Assembly (NCBI RefSeq): GCF_900102515.1
Contig: NZ_FMVS01000003.1
Coordinates: 124,001 to 188,000 of the forward strand
Length of the DNA stretch: 64,000 nt
DNA from: Butyrivibrio sp. INlla14
GTDB taxonomy: Bacteria; Bacillota; Clostridia; Lachnospirales; Lachnospiraceae
Reading direction: 5' to 3'
Part shown: in pieces, positions 25,193-35,200 of the stretch
How the letters are laid out: every line of letters begins with the position of its first letter
How positions within the stretch are numbered: position 1 is the stretch's first letter
Program-made: the position numbers and the translations under genes
The notes under the pieces: model-generated
Databases searched by the model: none
Told to the model about the DNA's origin: nothing
The model's input: only the letters and a program-made list of their open reading frames with translations

Positions 25193-27107
25193 TATTTCCT
25201 CTATTCAAAGTATCTAGATATATTAATAAAACAGATACATCAGCAGGATTAACTCCACCTATTCTTGAAGCCTGTCCTATATTAGATGGTCTAAATTTCT
25301 TTAATTTTTGTCTAGCTTCAAGTCTTAAACTAGAGACATCATCATAATCTATATCAGCAGGAATTAATCTTTTTTCAAGTTTTTTAAATTGTTCAACTTG
25401 TCTTTCCTGCCTATTAATATATCCTTCATATCTAATAGTTATCTCAACCTGTTCAATAATATCTTTAGTTAATGAAGGTCTATCAGAATCGATAGGGGCC
25501 AATTTTTCATATGAAAACTCTGGTCTACATAAAAGTTCTGCAAGAGAAGTCGCAGTCTTTAATGGTGTGCTACCGCTCTCCTCCATAAATTTCTGAATAG
25601 TAGCATTAGCACCAACGGAAGTTTTCTTTAATCTTTCAACTTCCAAATTTATGCAATCTATTTTACTGATAAGTTTATTGTATTTTTCATCACTAATAAG
25701 ACCAACATCATGACCTTTCTTTCTAAGTCTGATGTCAGCATTATCCTGTCTTAACAAAAGACGATACTCTGCTCTGGAAGTCATCATTCTATATGGCTCC
25801 AAGTTTTCTTTTGTTACAAGATCATCAACAAGAACTCCAATATAACCTTCTGATCGATCAATAGAAATGTAAGGCTTACCAAGAATCTGCATAGAAGCAT
25901 TAATTCCGGCAAAAAGACCTTGCGCAGCAGCTTCTTCATAACCACTACTTCCATTAAACTGGCCAGCACTAAATAATCCATGGATATTTTTTATCTCTAA
26001 AGTAGGATTTAATTGACCTGGACAAAGGCAGTCATATTCAATTGCATACGCACTCTTAACAATCTTACATTTTTCCAAACCAGGAACAGTTCTATACATT
26101 GCAATCTGTACATCTTCAGGAAGAGAAGAACTCATTCCATCAATATACATTTCATTAGTATATGTACCTTCAGGTTCTACAAAAACCTGATGTCTTTCAT
26201 GATCAGGGAATTTAACAACTTTATCCTCAATAGAAGGGCAATATCTAGGACCAATGCCTTCAATAATACCAGCATAAATAGGTGATCTATCTATGTTATT
26301 TCGTATTATTTCATGTGTTTTTTCATTAGTATATGTCAACCAACAAGATACCTGAGGTCTTTGAACATCTTCTGGATCAGTATCAAAAGAAAAAGGAATG
26401 ACAGGTGTGTCACCAAACTGCTCCGACATTTTTGAATAATCAATAGAATTGCCATCCATACGAGCAGGTGTACCTGTCTTAAATCTTCGAAGCTCAATAC
26501 CAGCATTTATAAGAGACTGGGATAAAAGATTCGAAGGCTGTAAACCATTAGGACCACTGTATGTAATAGCTTCACCTGTAAGACATCGGCTTTTAAGATA
26601 AGTTCCGGTACAAAGAATAACTGATTTAACATCATAAATAATGCCAGAAAAAATCTTGATTCCGACAATCTTCTTGCTATATTCTTCTTCAGAATTATCT
26701 ACCTTATAATCTTCTACTATAATTTCAGAAACTTCAGCCTGCTTAATTGTAAGATGTTCCTGATGCTCCAAAACTCTTTTCATTTCTTTGGAATATTCCA
26801 TCTTATCAGCCTGACATCTAAGTGAATGAACAGCTGGTCCTTTGGAAGTATTGAGCATCTTGGATTGTAAAAAAGTTTTATCAATAACTTTTCCCATCTC
26901 TCCGCCAAGAGCATCTATCTCTCTAACAAGATGTCCCTTGGAAGACCCACCAATATGGGGATTGCATGGCATGAATGCTATATTGTCAGCACTCATTGTA
27001 AATATAATAGTTTCAAGTCCTAACCTGGCACAAGCAAGAGCTGCTTCACATCCAGCATGCCCAGCACCTACTACGGCAACATCATATTTTTCTCTAATAT
27101 CTAACAT
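25179..27107 (-). CDS. mnmG: tRNA uridine 5-carboxymethylaminomethyl modification enzyme MnmG
   Basis: 642 residues. FAD-binding [15 protein letters not shown] at residues 12-26, [18 protein letters not shown], the catalytic Cys segment CRPEFSYE and [15 protein letters not shown], and C-terminal helical [19 protein letters not shown]. With MnmE it makes the cmnm5U34 wobble modification. It lies 3 bp downstream of mnmE. Confidence 0.97.
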   Translation of the reverse strand: MLDIREKYDVAVVGAGHAGCEAALACARLGLETIIFTMSADNIAFMPCNPHIGGSSKGHLVREIDALGGEMGKVIDKTFLQSKMLNTSKGPAVHSLRCQADKMEYSKEMKRVLEHQEHLTIKQAEVSEIIVEDYKVDNSEEEYSKKIVGIKIFSGIIYDVKSVILCTGTYLKSRCLTGEAITYSGPNGLQPSNLLSQSLINAGIELRRFKTGTPARMDGNSIDYSKMSEQFGDTPVIPFSFDTDPEDVQRPQVSCWLTYTNEKTHEIIRNNIDRSPIYAGIIEGIGPRYCPSIEDKVVKFPDHERHQVFVEPEGTYTNEMYIDGMSSSLPEDVQIAMYRTVPGLEKCKIVKSAYAIEYDCLCPGQLNPTLEIKNIHGLFSAGQFNGSSGYEEAAAQGLFAGINASMQILGKPYISIDRSEGYIGVLVDDLVTKENLEPYRMMTSRAEYRLLLRQDNADIRLRKKGHDVGLISDEKYNKLISKIDCINLEVERLKKTSVGANATIQKFMEESGSTPLKTATSLAELLCRPEFSYEKLAPIDSDRPSLTKDIIEQVEITIRYEGYINRQERQVEQFKKLEKRLIPADIDYDDVSSLRLEARQKLKKFRPSNIGQASRIGGVNPADVSVLLIYLDTLNRGNNDES

Positions 27108-27110
27108 AAT

Positions 27111-28553
27111 TTATTTTCCCATACAGAACTTGGAGAAAATTTCCTCTACAAGATCATCTCCAACTTCTTCACCTATTATTTCGCCTAAACTTACATAGGC
27201 ATCATTAAGATCAACTGTATAAAAATCTTCAGACAACCCTTTTTCAATACTATCAATTACAAGTTTTAAACTATTCAGAGTTTTTTGAAGAAGATTCTTG
27301 TGCCTTAAATTAGTAATATACAGCTCCTGCTTTGGAACAAGCTGTCCATTTAAAAACAAATCGGTAACTGCTGACTTTAAATCTTCAATACCATTTCCCT
27401 TTAACATTGAAGTTTTGATAATGGGCACTGATTCATTTTCTGACTCCGAAAAAAGAGTACGAACAATATGTTCTGTAATTTTAATATCACTACTTAAGTC
27501 ATCTTTATTAAGTAGTACTATAGTCTTCTTATTTCTACAAAGACTTATTATCTCTTTATCCTCATCATCAATTTCAGAAGTTGAATCGAGTATATAGAGT
27601 ACAAGCTCTGCATCATTAACCATTGCTTTTGCTTTATCCACACCAATTTTTTCAATAATATCCTCAGTGTTTCTAATACCAGCAGTATCAATAAGATGCA
27701 AAATTATATCACCAAGTCTGACAGTTTCTTCAATGATATCTCTAGTAGTACCGGCTATATCAGTAACTATAGCTCTTTCATCACCTGTGAGCGCATTTAA
27801 AAGAGATGATTTACCAGCATTTGGTTTACCAATGATCACAGTCTTAATACCATCTTTTCTGATTTTTCCTTCATCAGAAGTAGCTATTAAAGAATCTATT
27901 TCTGTAATTATAGGATTTATTATTTTAATTAAACGATCAGAAAAGCCAGTTAGATCATAGTTTTCAGGATCATCTAATGCAGACTCTATAAAAGCCATTT
28001 GATAAATTATCTTTTGACGAATTTCTTTTACTTTTTCAGATATTTTACCTTGAAGCTGATTTCTTGAAGACTCTAGTGCAAAATTGTTCTGTGCACTAAT
28101 AACATCCATGATAGCTTCTGCCTTCGTTAGATCAATTCGACCGTTCAAAAAAGCTCTCTTTGTAAATTCACCAGGCTCAGCCATTCTACAACCACTTTTT
28201 ATAAGTAGTTCTAATATCTGATTCATCACAAGCATTCCGCCATGAGAATTAATCTCGATAACATCCTCTCTGGTATAACTATGTGGAGCTTTCATGTATG
28301 AAATCATAACTTCATCAATAACACATAAGTCATGATCTTTTGATTCATCCACAATATATCCATAAGTAATGGTGTTAGGTCTATGATCAGGCAAATTGTG
28401 TTCTTTTTTTGCTGAAATATATATTTTATTACAGATACTGATTGCATCCGGACCACTTACTCTAATAATACCAATACCGGCATCAGACATAGCTGTTGCA
28501 ATAGCACAAATAGTATCTCCACTGAAATTATTTAGTACAGAACTCATATTCAT
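27111..28553 (-). CDS. mnmE: tRNA modification GTPase MnmE
   Basis: 480 residues. N-terminal tetrahydrofolate-binding domain, central GTPase (G1 GKPNAGKSSLLNALTG near 237, G2/G3 GTTRDI and DTAGIR, G4 NKDD), and the C-terminal catalytic end FCMGK. Either ATG (28553 or 28547) could start; the second is better spaced from AGGA. Partner of MnmG in wobble uridine modification. Confidence 0.97.
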   Translation of the reverse strand: MNMSSVLNNFSGDTICAIATAMSDAGIGIIRVSGPDAISICNKIYISAKKEHNLPDHRPNTITYGYIVDESKDHDLCVIDEVMISYMKAPHSYTREDVIEINSHGGMLVMNQILELLIKSGCRMAEPGEFTKRAFLNGRIDLTKAEAIMDVISAQNNFALESSRNQLQGKISEKVKEIRQKIIYQMAFIESALDDPENYDLTGFSDRLIKIINPIITEIDSLIATSDEGKIRKDGIKTVIIGKPNAGKSSLLNALTGDERAIVTDIAGTTRDIIEETVRLGDIILHLIDTAGIRNTEDIIEKIGVDKAKAMVNDAELVLYILDSTSEIDDEDKEIISLCRNKKTIVLLNKDDLSSDIKITEHIVRTLFSESENESVPIIKTSMLKGNGIEDLKSAVTDLFLNGQLVPKQELYITNLRHKNLLQKTLNSLKLVIDSIEKGLSEDFYTVDLNDAYVSLGEIIGEEVGDDLVEEIFSKFCMGK

Positions 28554-28625
28554 CTTCCTATAAATATTTGAACATTATCACAATAACTATAACACAAGAA
28601 GAACAAACAATACTTTCAACTTAAA

Positions 28626-28656
28626 GAAAAAGTCGAGAGGTTATCCCCTCTCGACT
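28626..28656 (-). terminator. Intrinsic terminator after jag
   Basis: Perfect stem AGTCGAGAGG 28631-28640 / CCTCTCGACT 28647-28656; the minus strand continues TTTTCTTTAA. It divides the rpmH-to-jag transcript from mnmE. Confidence 0.9.
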
Positions 28657-28671
28657 TTATAGTTTTAGAAA

Positions 28672-29448
28672 TTATTTCTTAAGTGTAACTACAACGCGTC
28701 TGAAAGGCTCATCACCTTCACTGTGAGTTGTTACATATCTGTCGTTCTGAAGAGCTGAGTGAATTATTCTTCTCTCGTAAGGATTCATTGGCTCAAGAGC
28801 AACTGACTGTCTTGTCTTTCTAACCTTATAAGAAATATTCTTGGCAAGATTTTCAAGAGTTGCCTTTCTTCTCTCTCTGTAGTTCTCTGTATCAACCTTA
28901 ACATGAATGTAATCAGAAGATTCTTTATTAACAACAAGAGAAATAAGATACTGAAGAGAATCAAGTGTCTGTCCTCTCTTACCTATAAGAACACCCATCT
29001 CAGCACCACTAAGTTCAACATCAAGAATATTATCTTGAGAATTAAACTTAGCATTTACAACAACTTCCATTTTCATTGTTTCAAAAACATCTTTGAGGAA
29101 ATCATTTGCCTTTTTTACAAGGTCATCACCATCAATGTTAGATGTCTTATGATCTTCAGTTTCAGGTTTATTATCTGAATCAGCGTTAGTATTTTTCTTT
29201 TTGGAATCATCCTTTTTAGAAAACTGTTTAGTATCAGTAGATTCAGCCTTAGGAGCTTCTACTTCAACAGGCTTTTCTTCTTTTATCCTTGCCTTGATAA
29301 CAGCAGGCTTTGCATTGATTCCAAGGAAACCTGCAGAACCACTTGAAACAACTTCATACTCTAATCTATCACTTGTAACCATGAGTTCTTCGCAAGCTTC
29401 AGTGATAGCGTCATCTATATTTTTTGCTGTAAACTCCTTAAACTCCAT
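28672..29448 (-). CDS. jag: RNA-binding protein Jag / KhpB
   Basis: 258 residues from ATG at 29448; a GTG three codons earlier is less likely because it sits on the Shine-Dalgarno (GAGGGGTG). Order: Jag_N domain (1-50), an acidic/lysine-rich linker (60-115), a KH domain (GAEMGVLIGKRGQTLDSL), and R3H (ERRIIHSALQNDRYVTTHS). Known relatives form the KhpA/KhpB RNA-binding pair that affects cell elongation. It is cotranscribed with yidC. Confidence 0.95.
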   Translation of the reverse strand: MEFKEFTAKNIDDAITEACEELMVTSDRLEYEVVSSGSAGFLGINAKPAVIKARIKEEKPVEVEAPKAESTDTKQFSKKDDSKKKNTNADSDNKPETEDHKTSNIDGDDLVKKANDFLKDVFETMKMEVVVNAKFNSQDNILDVELSGAEMGVLIGKRGQTLDSLQYLISLVVNKESSDYIHVKVDTENYRERRKATLENLAKNISYKVRKTRQSVALEPMNPYERRIIHSALQNDRYVTTHSEGDEPFRRVVVTLKK

Positions 29449-29463
29449 CGTCCACACCCCTCA

Positions 29464-30777
29464 TCAATCTTTATTATAGTTTTCGTTATAATCTTTTACC
29501 ATGTTAGCCTTAGCAAGGAGAGAATCCTTACGAATCTTGTTATTCTCGTAAACCTTCCTTGAATTAGCAACCTTAGCCTCAACATCACCAGAAACCTCTG
29601 TAGAAGCACTCTTAGCTACATTAGTAATATTTCTGGTAGACATATTTGCATATCTATTCATCTGAGGAGAAAATTTCATTTTCTCCATTTTCTTTTTGTA
29701 CTTCTCAGTATTCTTGGCAATTTCAGCATCAATATCTGTCTTATCAATATGCTTATTGATAACAATCTGTTGAATTGATCTGATAACAGCACCTGCAATC
29801 CAGTAAACACCCATACCTGCAGGAAGACTCAAACAGAAGAATGCAGACATCAAAGGCATCATAATATTCATAGTCTTCATAGACTGCTGCATCTGAGCAG
29901 CTGGATCATTAGGATCTATCTTAGCATTAGGATCTACATTCTGAGGCATCAACTTAGTGTTAACCCACTGAGTAAATGCTGCAAGAACAGGAACTATAAC
30001 TCCTCCAAAGAAAAGAAGGAAATTTCTGTTAGCAAATGCAGTCTGGATCATATACATAGGACTATCTGCTATGTTAAGACCAAGAAATGAGTTAAATGCA
30101 TTAAGAGCTGTATGTGTTTTATCTACAGAAGATGAAAGACTTGTAAAATGCTCAGAAATGCTAGCCCAATCAGATGTTGAAGTCTTATTAAGAATATCAA
30201 TGTAAGTATTCTCAATAAATTCTACATTACCAGAAGTAAACTGTTCATTGGAAAATCTACTTGAAAATGAAGCTGCACTCTTTAATGTTGAAATGAAATC
30301 AGCAGCTCCATCTGCTAATCTAAGTTCCTCAACAAGAGGATAAAACGCATTTCTAACTATAGTAACATAAGCTGGAACATTGCTGATTACTCTATAAAGA
30401 GCAAAAAGAATAGGCATCTGAATGATAAGCTGAAGACAGCTACCAGTCTGAGATACACCATACTTGGCATAAAGTTCCTTGGTTTCAGCCTGCATAGCAA
30501 GCATAGAATCATTATCTTTTTTTCCTTTATACTTATCCTGAATAGCCTTGAGTTCAGGACTCATCTTAGCCTGAAGCTTAGAAAACTTCTGCTGCTTATA
30601 AGTAAGTGGAAGAAGACATAAATAAATAACAATAGTAAAAATGATAATAGCAAGACCAATGTTTGGAATTCCAATAGCATTAAGAACATTAAATATTCCA
30701 TTCATTACGTGACCAAGAAGCCACGCTACTGGACCAACGATCTTACCGTTATCCTTGGTTAACAAAACTCCTAACAA
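29464..30777 (-). CDS. yidC: Membrane protein insertase YidC/Oxa1
   Basis: 437 residues from a TTG at 30777 that has AGAGGAGG 6 bp upstream; the longer GTG reading to 30801 would put the Shine-Dalgarno inside the gene. Membrane segments include IGLAIIIFTIVIYLCLLPLT with the adjacent KQQ..KLQAKMSPELKAIQ hairpin and the conserved cytosolic loop, plus three later helices. An insert of about 100 residues lies between helices 2 and 3. No lipobox is present, unlike B. subtilis SpoIIIJ. It inserts membrane proteins, alone or with SecYEG. Confidence 0.94.
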   Translation of the reverse strand: MLGVLLTKDNGKIVGPVAWLLGHVMNGIFNVLNAIGIPNIGLAIIIFTIVIYLCLLPLTYKQQKFSKLQAKMSPELKAIQDKYKGKKDNDSMLAMQAETKELYAKYGVSQTGSCLQLIIQMPILFALYRVISNVPAYVTIVRNAFYPLVEELRLADGAADFISTLKSAASFSSRFSNEQFTSGNVEFIENTYIDILNKTSTSDWASISEHFTSLSSSVDKTHTALNAFNSFLGLNIADSPMYMIQTAFANRNFLLFFGGVIVPVLAAFTQWVNTKLMPQNVDPNAKIDPNDPAAQMQQSMKTMNIMMPLMSAFFCLSLPAGMGVYWIAGAVIRSIQQIVINKHIDKTDIDAEIAKNTEKYKKKMEKMKFSPQMNRYANMSTRNITNVAKSASTEVSGDVEAKVANSRKVYENNKIRKDSLLAKANMVKDYNENYNKD

Positions 30778-30797
30778 ATTATACCTCCTCTGAAAGT

Positions 30798-31007
30798 TCA
30801 CGGAACAGGATCATAACCACCGCTTGAAAAAGGATTACATCTTAATATCCTCCAAACAGCCAAAAGTCCCCCTTTGATTGCTCCGTACTTTTCTATTGCT
30901 TCTAGTCCATACTCCGAACATGTAGGAATATATGGACATTTTGTTCTCTTTAATGGAGACAAATACTTTCTATAAAGTTTAATTATAAAGATAAGTATTT
31001 TTTTCAT
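30798..31007 (-). CDS. yidD: Membrane protein insertion efficiency factor YidD
   Basis: 69 residues with the family signature [20 protein letters not shown] and the C-terminal [12 protein letters not shown]. It has an N-terminal amphipathic helix. Its ATG overlaps the rnpA stop (ATGA), and yidC starts about 20 bp downstream. Confidence 0.96.
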   Translation of the reverse strand: MKKILIFIIKLYRKYLSPLKRTKCPYIPTCSEYGLEAIEKYGAIKGGLLAVWRILRCNPFSSGGYDPVP

Positions 31008-31354
31008 TGAATACCGCCATTTTTCTTTATGCGGGCCTTACCTGCCAGGTATAAAAGAGATTCCTGAATATCAAAAAAACTAGCATCTCTCGCACAGGCC
31101 CTGGCTACGACTACCATATCCAAACCACTATTGAATACACTTTCCTGTAATCGGTATGATTCTCGAACAAGTCTTGCAAATCTGTGCCTTACAACACTGT
31201 TCCCTATTTTTTTACTACATGAAATCCCAAGTTTATTGTCTGAACGGCCATTTTCCCACACATATAGAACAATAAATTTATTAGCATAACTCTTGCCATT
31301 CTCATAAACATTACGGAAATCAGTTGTTTTTTTCATTGATTCTGAAAAAAGCAT
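31004..31354 (-). CDS. rnpA: Ribonuclease P protein component
   Basis: 116 residues. The RNA-binding motif is the helix [15 protein letters not shown] (about residues 51-65), with [14 protein letters not shown] before it. It pairs with the RNase P RNA to mature tRNA 5' ends. It lies 57 bp after rpmH, with a hairpin in between. Confidence 0.95.
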   Translation of the reverse strand: MLFSESMKKTTDFRNVYENGKSYANKFIVLYVWENGRSDNKLGISCSKKIGNSVVRHRFARLVRESYRLQESVFNSGLDMVVVARACARDASFFDIQESLLYLAGKARIKKNGGIQ

Positions 31355-31380
31355 TTTTATTATCCCTTAATTTTTTGAAG

Positions 31381-31409
31381 AAAAAAGGCCACATTAACTG
31401 CGGCCTTTA
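31381..31409 (-). terminator. Hairpin between rpmH and rnpA
   Basis: Minus strand: AAAGGCC-GC ... GT-GGCCTTTTTT, a 9-bp stem (31381-31409 region) followed by six T. It would end most rpmH transcripts and let a minority read on into rnpA, in line with the greater need for L34. Confidence 0.75.
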
Positions 31410-31411
31410 AA

Positions 31412-31546
31412 TCATGCTGATAATCTCTTTCTTCCCTTTGCTCTTCTAGCAGCAAGAACTTTTCTGCCGCCCTTAGTAGCCATTCTTGCTCTGAAGCCGT
31501 GTACTCTGGCTCTCTGGAGCTTATGAGGCTGGAATGTCATCTTCAT
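31412..31546 (-). CDS. rpmH: 50S ribosomal protein L34
   Basis: 44 residues, [20 protein letters not shown] at the start, then [20 protein letters not shown] and LSA. GGAGGTGT precedes the ATG at 31546. First gene of the leftward arm from oriC; universal position next to rnpA. Confidence 0.98.
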   Translation of the reverse strand: MKMTFQPHKLQRARVHGFRARMATKGGRKVLAARRAKGRKRLSA

Positions 31547-31673
31547 ATGGAAACACCTCCTTCTTATTCAAACTAGAAAATCTCAAATTTAAAGTACGTA
31601 ACCACCCAAATAAAACATCTAGTTCCATTTAAATGATTAATGATTGCATCCATGTGTGGAAAAAATCTTTATA

Positions 31674-31702
31674 ATTATAATAAATAAAAACACGACAGTC
31701 AA
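31674..31702 (-). promoter_or_regulatory. rpmH operon promoter
   Basis: Minus strand TTGACT (31702-31697), 17-bp spacer, TATAAT (31679-31674). Near-consensus sigma-A promoter about 120 bp upstream of rpmH. Confidence 0.85.
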
Positions 31703-31739
31703 GCCATAAACTCCCCTAAATTACGTTACAAAATAGTAA

Positions 31740-32049
31740 AAAAAATTTTCAATTAATTTTCAACAATATGTGGTGCTGAAAAAAGTTTTCCACATCAAAA
31801 TGTTGATTTTGTGGATAACATGTTGATTAATATTTTACCTACAAATTTATCCACATTTTTTAATTTTTTGTGGATAACCCGGTTAATTAATGGTTGATAA
31901 ATTAATGAGAATGGCCATTTTATGCGCTTTGTAACTGTAGATTATTAATAGTGGAAAAACAGGACTTTTTCCACACCGCATTTTTTATAGGGTGTTTTTA
32001 TACCTAAAAAAATGTGTTTTCCACTTTCCCACAACTTACCCTATGTGGT
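31740..32049. other. oriC: oriC, left part (upstream of dnaA)
   Basis: AT-rich non-coding DNA with three perfect DnaA boxes: TGTGGATAA 31810-31818, TTATCCACA 31847-31855, TGTGGATAA 31869-31877. Near-matches containing TTTCCACA or TTCCACA occur around 31788, 31968 and 32020. Located at the switch from leftward to rightward genes, as in most Firmicutes. Confidence 0.92.
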
Positions 32050-32078
32050 TTGATATTTAAACCGGAATAATATAAAAT
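32050..32078 (+). promoter_or_regulatory. dnaA promoter
   Basis: TTGATA 32050-32055, 17-bp spacer, TAAAAT 32073-32078, 40 bp before the dnaA ATG. It lies next to the DnaA-box cluster, so autoregulation by DnaA is likely. Confidence 0.8.
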
Positions 32079-32117
32079 AGTTAAAGTCTAAAATTATGCT
32101 TTGTTGGGAGTTTTTTC

Positions 32118-33518
32118 ATGCAATCATCAGTAGAAATCACAAATAAACTAAAATCCAATTGGGATGAAATCAAAAAAAATATAAGAATAGAGTCAGGTAT
32201 AACTGATATCTCTTATAGAACATGGATTGAACCTCTTACAGTATATAAAGTAGAGAATAATACTGTAATGATTCTTATTCCACAGGATAATCCTGTGGCT
32301 CTTCAGTATATCAGTAAGAACTATATGGACTTTTTCAAAGTAACAGTTTCCGAGTTCTTAGAAGAAATGGTAGAAATATCTTTCATACTTAATAAAGATA
32401 TTATTAATAATGAAGAAACTCATGAAAATAAAAATACAGATAATGAGCAAGGCCAGTATTCAGGCAATTCTAACATTGATCATTCAAATCTTAATCCTAA
32501 ATATAGATTTGATACTTTTGTTGTAGGTAGTAATAACAAGTTTGCTCACTCAGCTTCTCTTGCTGTTGCTGAGTCTCCAGGAATTTCTTACAATCCTCTT
32601 TTCCTTTATGGAGGACCAGGTCTTGGAAAGACACACCTTATGCACTCAATAGGTCACTTTGTCATGGAACATAATCACCAGGCCAAGGTTCTGTATGTAA
32701 CTTCTGAGCAGTTTACAAATGAAGTTATTGAATCAATCAGAAGTGGTAAGGCAGAGAGTATGTCCAAGCTTCGTGAGAAATATAGAACAGTAGACGTTCT
32801 CATGGTCGATGATGTTCAGTTTATTATAGGAAAAGAGTCAACTCAGGAAGAGTTCTTCCATACTTTCAATGAGCTTCATCAAGCAGGAAAACAGATTATT
32901 CTTTCTTCAGATAAACCACCAAAAGAAATGGAAACTCTGGAAGAGAGATTCAGATCAAGATTCGAAATGGGTCTTATAGCAGATATTCAGTCACCTGACT
33001 ATGAGACAAGGATGGCAATTCTTCGTAAAAATGCTGAAAACTATGGCAAGCATATAGATGATGAAGTTATCAACTATATTGCTACTAATATTAAATCAAA
33101 TATCAGAGAGCTCGAAGGAGCATACAATAAGATAATCGCCTACTCAAGACTTAATAATGTAGATATTACTCTTGAGAACGCAATGGAAGCTCTTAAAGAT
33201 ATCATCTATCCAGATAAAACTAAGGTTATTACACCACAGCTTATTATTGATACAGTCTGTGAGCAGTATGGATCCAAGAAGGAAGATATTTTCTCCAAGA
33301 GGAGAAACTCAGAAATAGTTCTTCCAAGACAGGTTATAATGTATCTTTGCAGAGAACACACAGATGCTTCACTAGAGGAAATAGGTAAGCTTCTTGGTAA
33401 AAAAGATCACACTACAGTAATGAGTGGTATCAACAAAATTAAGAAACAGATGACTTTCGATGAAGAGCTTAATAAAAATCTGGATATAATAATGAAAAAA
33501 ATAAACCCTTCTTTATAA
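32118..33518 (+). CDS. dnaA: Chromosomal replication initiator DnaA
   Basis: 466 residues. Domain I (1-90), variable linker rich in Asn (95-130), AAA+ domain with Walker A GGPGLGKTHLMH and Walker B VLMVDDVQFI, and domain IV with the box-binding CREHTDASLEEIGKLLGKK and DHTTVMSGI. ATG follows GGGAG. It binds the boxes on both sides of its own gene to open the origin. Confidence 0.98.
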   Translation: MQSSVEITNKLKSNWDEIKKNIRIESGITDISYRTWIEPLTVYKVENNTVMILIPQDNPVALQYISKNYMDFFKVTVSEFLEEMVEISFILNKDIINNEETHENKNTDNEQGQYSGNSNIDHSNLNPKYRFDTFVVGSNNKFAHSASLAVAESPGISYNPLFLYGGPGLGKTHLMHSIGHFVMEHNHQAKVLYVTSEQFTNEVIESIRSGKAESMSKLREKYRTVDVLMVDDVQFIIGKESTQEEFFHTFNELHQAGKQIILSSDKPPKEMETLEERFRSRFEMGLIADIQSPDYETRMAILRKNAENYGKHIDDEVINYIATNIKSNIRELEGAYNKIIAYSRLNNVDITLENAMEALKDIIYPDKTKVITPQLIIDTVCEQYGSKKEDIFSKRRNSEIVLPRQVIMYLCREHTDASLEEIGKLLGKKDHTTVMSGINKIKKQMTFDEELNKNLDIIMKKINPSL

Positions 33519-33700
33519 TAGGTAATTCACAAAAACTAAATAGTTATACACAATTGTGGATAACTTTCTTGATAACTTGTGATTTAGCTGGGGATTAATT
33601 GTGATTTAAGGTGGATTAAGTTTTTTATAGCTTATTTGTCAAAATTTGGCTTGTTTATAACTTTTTAATTTTCAACATCAATTTTTTTGTTTTCAACAAT
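33519..33700. other. oriC: oriC, right part (dnaA-dnaN gap)
   Basis: The 316-bp gap holds a DnaA box TGTGGATAA at 33555-33563 and a one-mismatch box TTATACACA at 33544-33552, close together, followed by a very AT-rich tract (33600-33720) suitable for unwinding. This is the layout of a bipartite origin as in B. subtilis, where the unwinding element lies downstream of dnaA. The unwinding role is inference. Confidence 0.8.
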
Positions 33701-33707
33701 CAAAAAT

Positions 33708-33736
33708 TTGTAAAAAAGCCGCATAAATTGTATAAT
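33708..33736 (+). promoter_or_regulatory. dnaN promoter
   Basis: TTGTAA 33708-33713, 17-bp spacer, TATAAT 33731-33736; about 98 bp before the dnaN ATG. Confidence 0.8.
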
Positions 33737-33834
33737 AGAATAGGTTTTACACTTATCAACAGCTATTATTAATGTTTTTATTATTAATTAATATTAATTT
33801 TATACTTTAGCCAGCGAAGGGAGTATGTGGTTAA

Positions 33835-34944
33835 ATGAAATTCGTTTGTTCTAAATCCAACCTCGTTAGTGGATTACAGATTGTATCAAAAGCAGTTCCT
33901 TCTAAAACAACAATGTCCATTCTCGAGTGTATATTAGTAGATGCTACTGAAGGAGTTATCAAATTTATTGCCAACGATATGGAACTTGGTATTCAGACTA
34001 TAGTAGAAGGTGATATAGTCGAGAGAGGTTATATTGCTATAGATGCTAAGATCTTTGTAGATATTGTAAGAAAGCTTCCAGATAATGCAGTAACAATTGA
34101 ATCTGATAGCAGCAATAAGGTAACTATTAGTTGTGAAAGAGCCAAATTCAATCTTATCGGTAGGAAGGGTGATGACTTTACTTATCTTCCATCTATTGAA
34201 AAGATTGATGGAGTATCTGTTTCACAGTACACACTTAGAAACGTTATACAGCAGACTATCTTCTCTATTGCTGAGAATGATGCCAATAAGATGATGGCTG
34301 GCGAATTATTTGAAGTAGATGGCGAGAATCTTAAGCTTGTTTCTCTTGATGGACATAGAATTTCTATCAGAAAAGTTAAGCTTAATGGCAACTATCCATA
34401 CAAGAAAGTTATTGTTCCAGGTAAGACACTTGGTGAAATAAGTAAAATTCTTGGAGATAGTATCGAGAAAATAGTAAATATATATTTTACAGACAAACAT
34501 GTTTTATTTGAGTTTGATAATACTACTGTTGTTTCAAGACTTATAGAGGGCGAATACTTTAGTATTGATCAGATGCTCTCTAGTGATTATGAGACAAAGA
34601 TCAGTATCAACAGAAAAGAGTTTCTAGAGTGTATTGATCGTGCTACTCTTCTTGTTAAAGAGGGAGATAAAAAGCCTGTTATAATCTCTGTTACAGATTC
34701 AAATATCGAACTTAAGATCAATTCAGCAATTGGTAGCATGGATGAAGAAATTGAAATAGATAAACAGGGTAAGGATCTTATGATTGGCTTCAATCCTAAG
34801 TTTCTTATTGATGCCCTCAGAGTAATTGAGGATGAGATAGTTGATATTTATCTTGTTAATCCTAAGGCTCCATGCTTTATAAGAGACAAGGAATCAACAT
34901 ATATTTACCTTGTTCTTCCTGTAAACTTCACAACTGTAGACTAA
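33835..34944 (+). CDS. dnaN: DNA polymerase III beta sliding clamp
   Basis: 369 residues, three-domain clamp throughout: MKFVCSKSNLVSGLQIVSKA, SLDGHRISIRK and the C-terminal YIYLVLPVNF typical of DnaN. It tethers polymerase and other partners to DNA. Shine-Dalgarno GAAGGGAG upstream. First gene of dnaN-yaaA-recF-gyrB-gyrA. Confidence 0.98.
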   Translation: MKFVCSKSNLVSGLQIVSKAVPSKTTMSILECILVDATEGVIKFIANDMELGIQTIVEGDIVERGYIAIDAKIFVDIVRKLPDNAVTIESDSSNKVTISCERAKFNLIGRKGDDFTYLPSIEKIDGVSVSQYTLRNVIQQTIFSIAENDANKMMAGELFEVDGENLKLVSLDGHRISIRKVKLNGNYPYKKVIVPGKTLGEISKILGDSIEKIVNIYFTDKHVLFEFDNTTVVSRLIEGEYFSIDQMLSSDYETKISINRKEFLECIDRATLLVKEGDKKPVIISVTDSNIELKINSAIGSMDEEIEIDKQGKDLMIGFNPKFLIDALRVIEDEIVDIYLVNPKAPCFIRDKESTYIYLVLPVNFTTVD

Positions 34945-34984
34945 TACAGGTTTCAAGGCATAAATAAGATATAAGGATTTTGTA

Positions 34985-35200
34985 ATGGAAATAATCAAAT
35001 TACGTGAAAATGATGATTTTATAAAACTTGGTCAGGCCCTTAAAAAGGCTGGACTTGAGGGGTCTGGAGTGGATGCCAAGAATGACATCCAAGCCGGACT
35101 AGTTAAGGTTAACGGAGAAATAGAAGAAAGACGTGGCCGTAAGCTATATGATGGTGACATTTTTGAGTATGATGGCACACAGGTTAAAGTTGAGAAATGA
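34985..35200 (+). CDS. yaaA: S4-domain RNA-binding protein YaaA
   Basis: 71 residues. One S4 fold: FIKLGQALKKAGLEGSGVDA, then GLVKVNGEIEERRGRKL and YDGDIFEYDG. Relatives between dnaN and recF in Firmicutes are linked to ribosome assembly. The stop overlaps recF (ATGA). Confidence 0.93.
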   Translation: MEIIKLRENDDFIKLGQALKKAGLEGSGVDAKNDIQAGLVKVNGEIEERRGRKLYDGDIFEYDGTQVKVEK

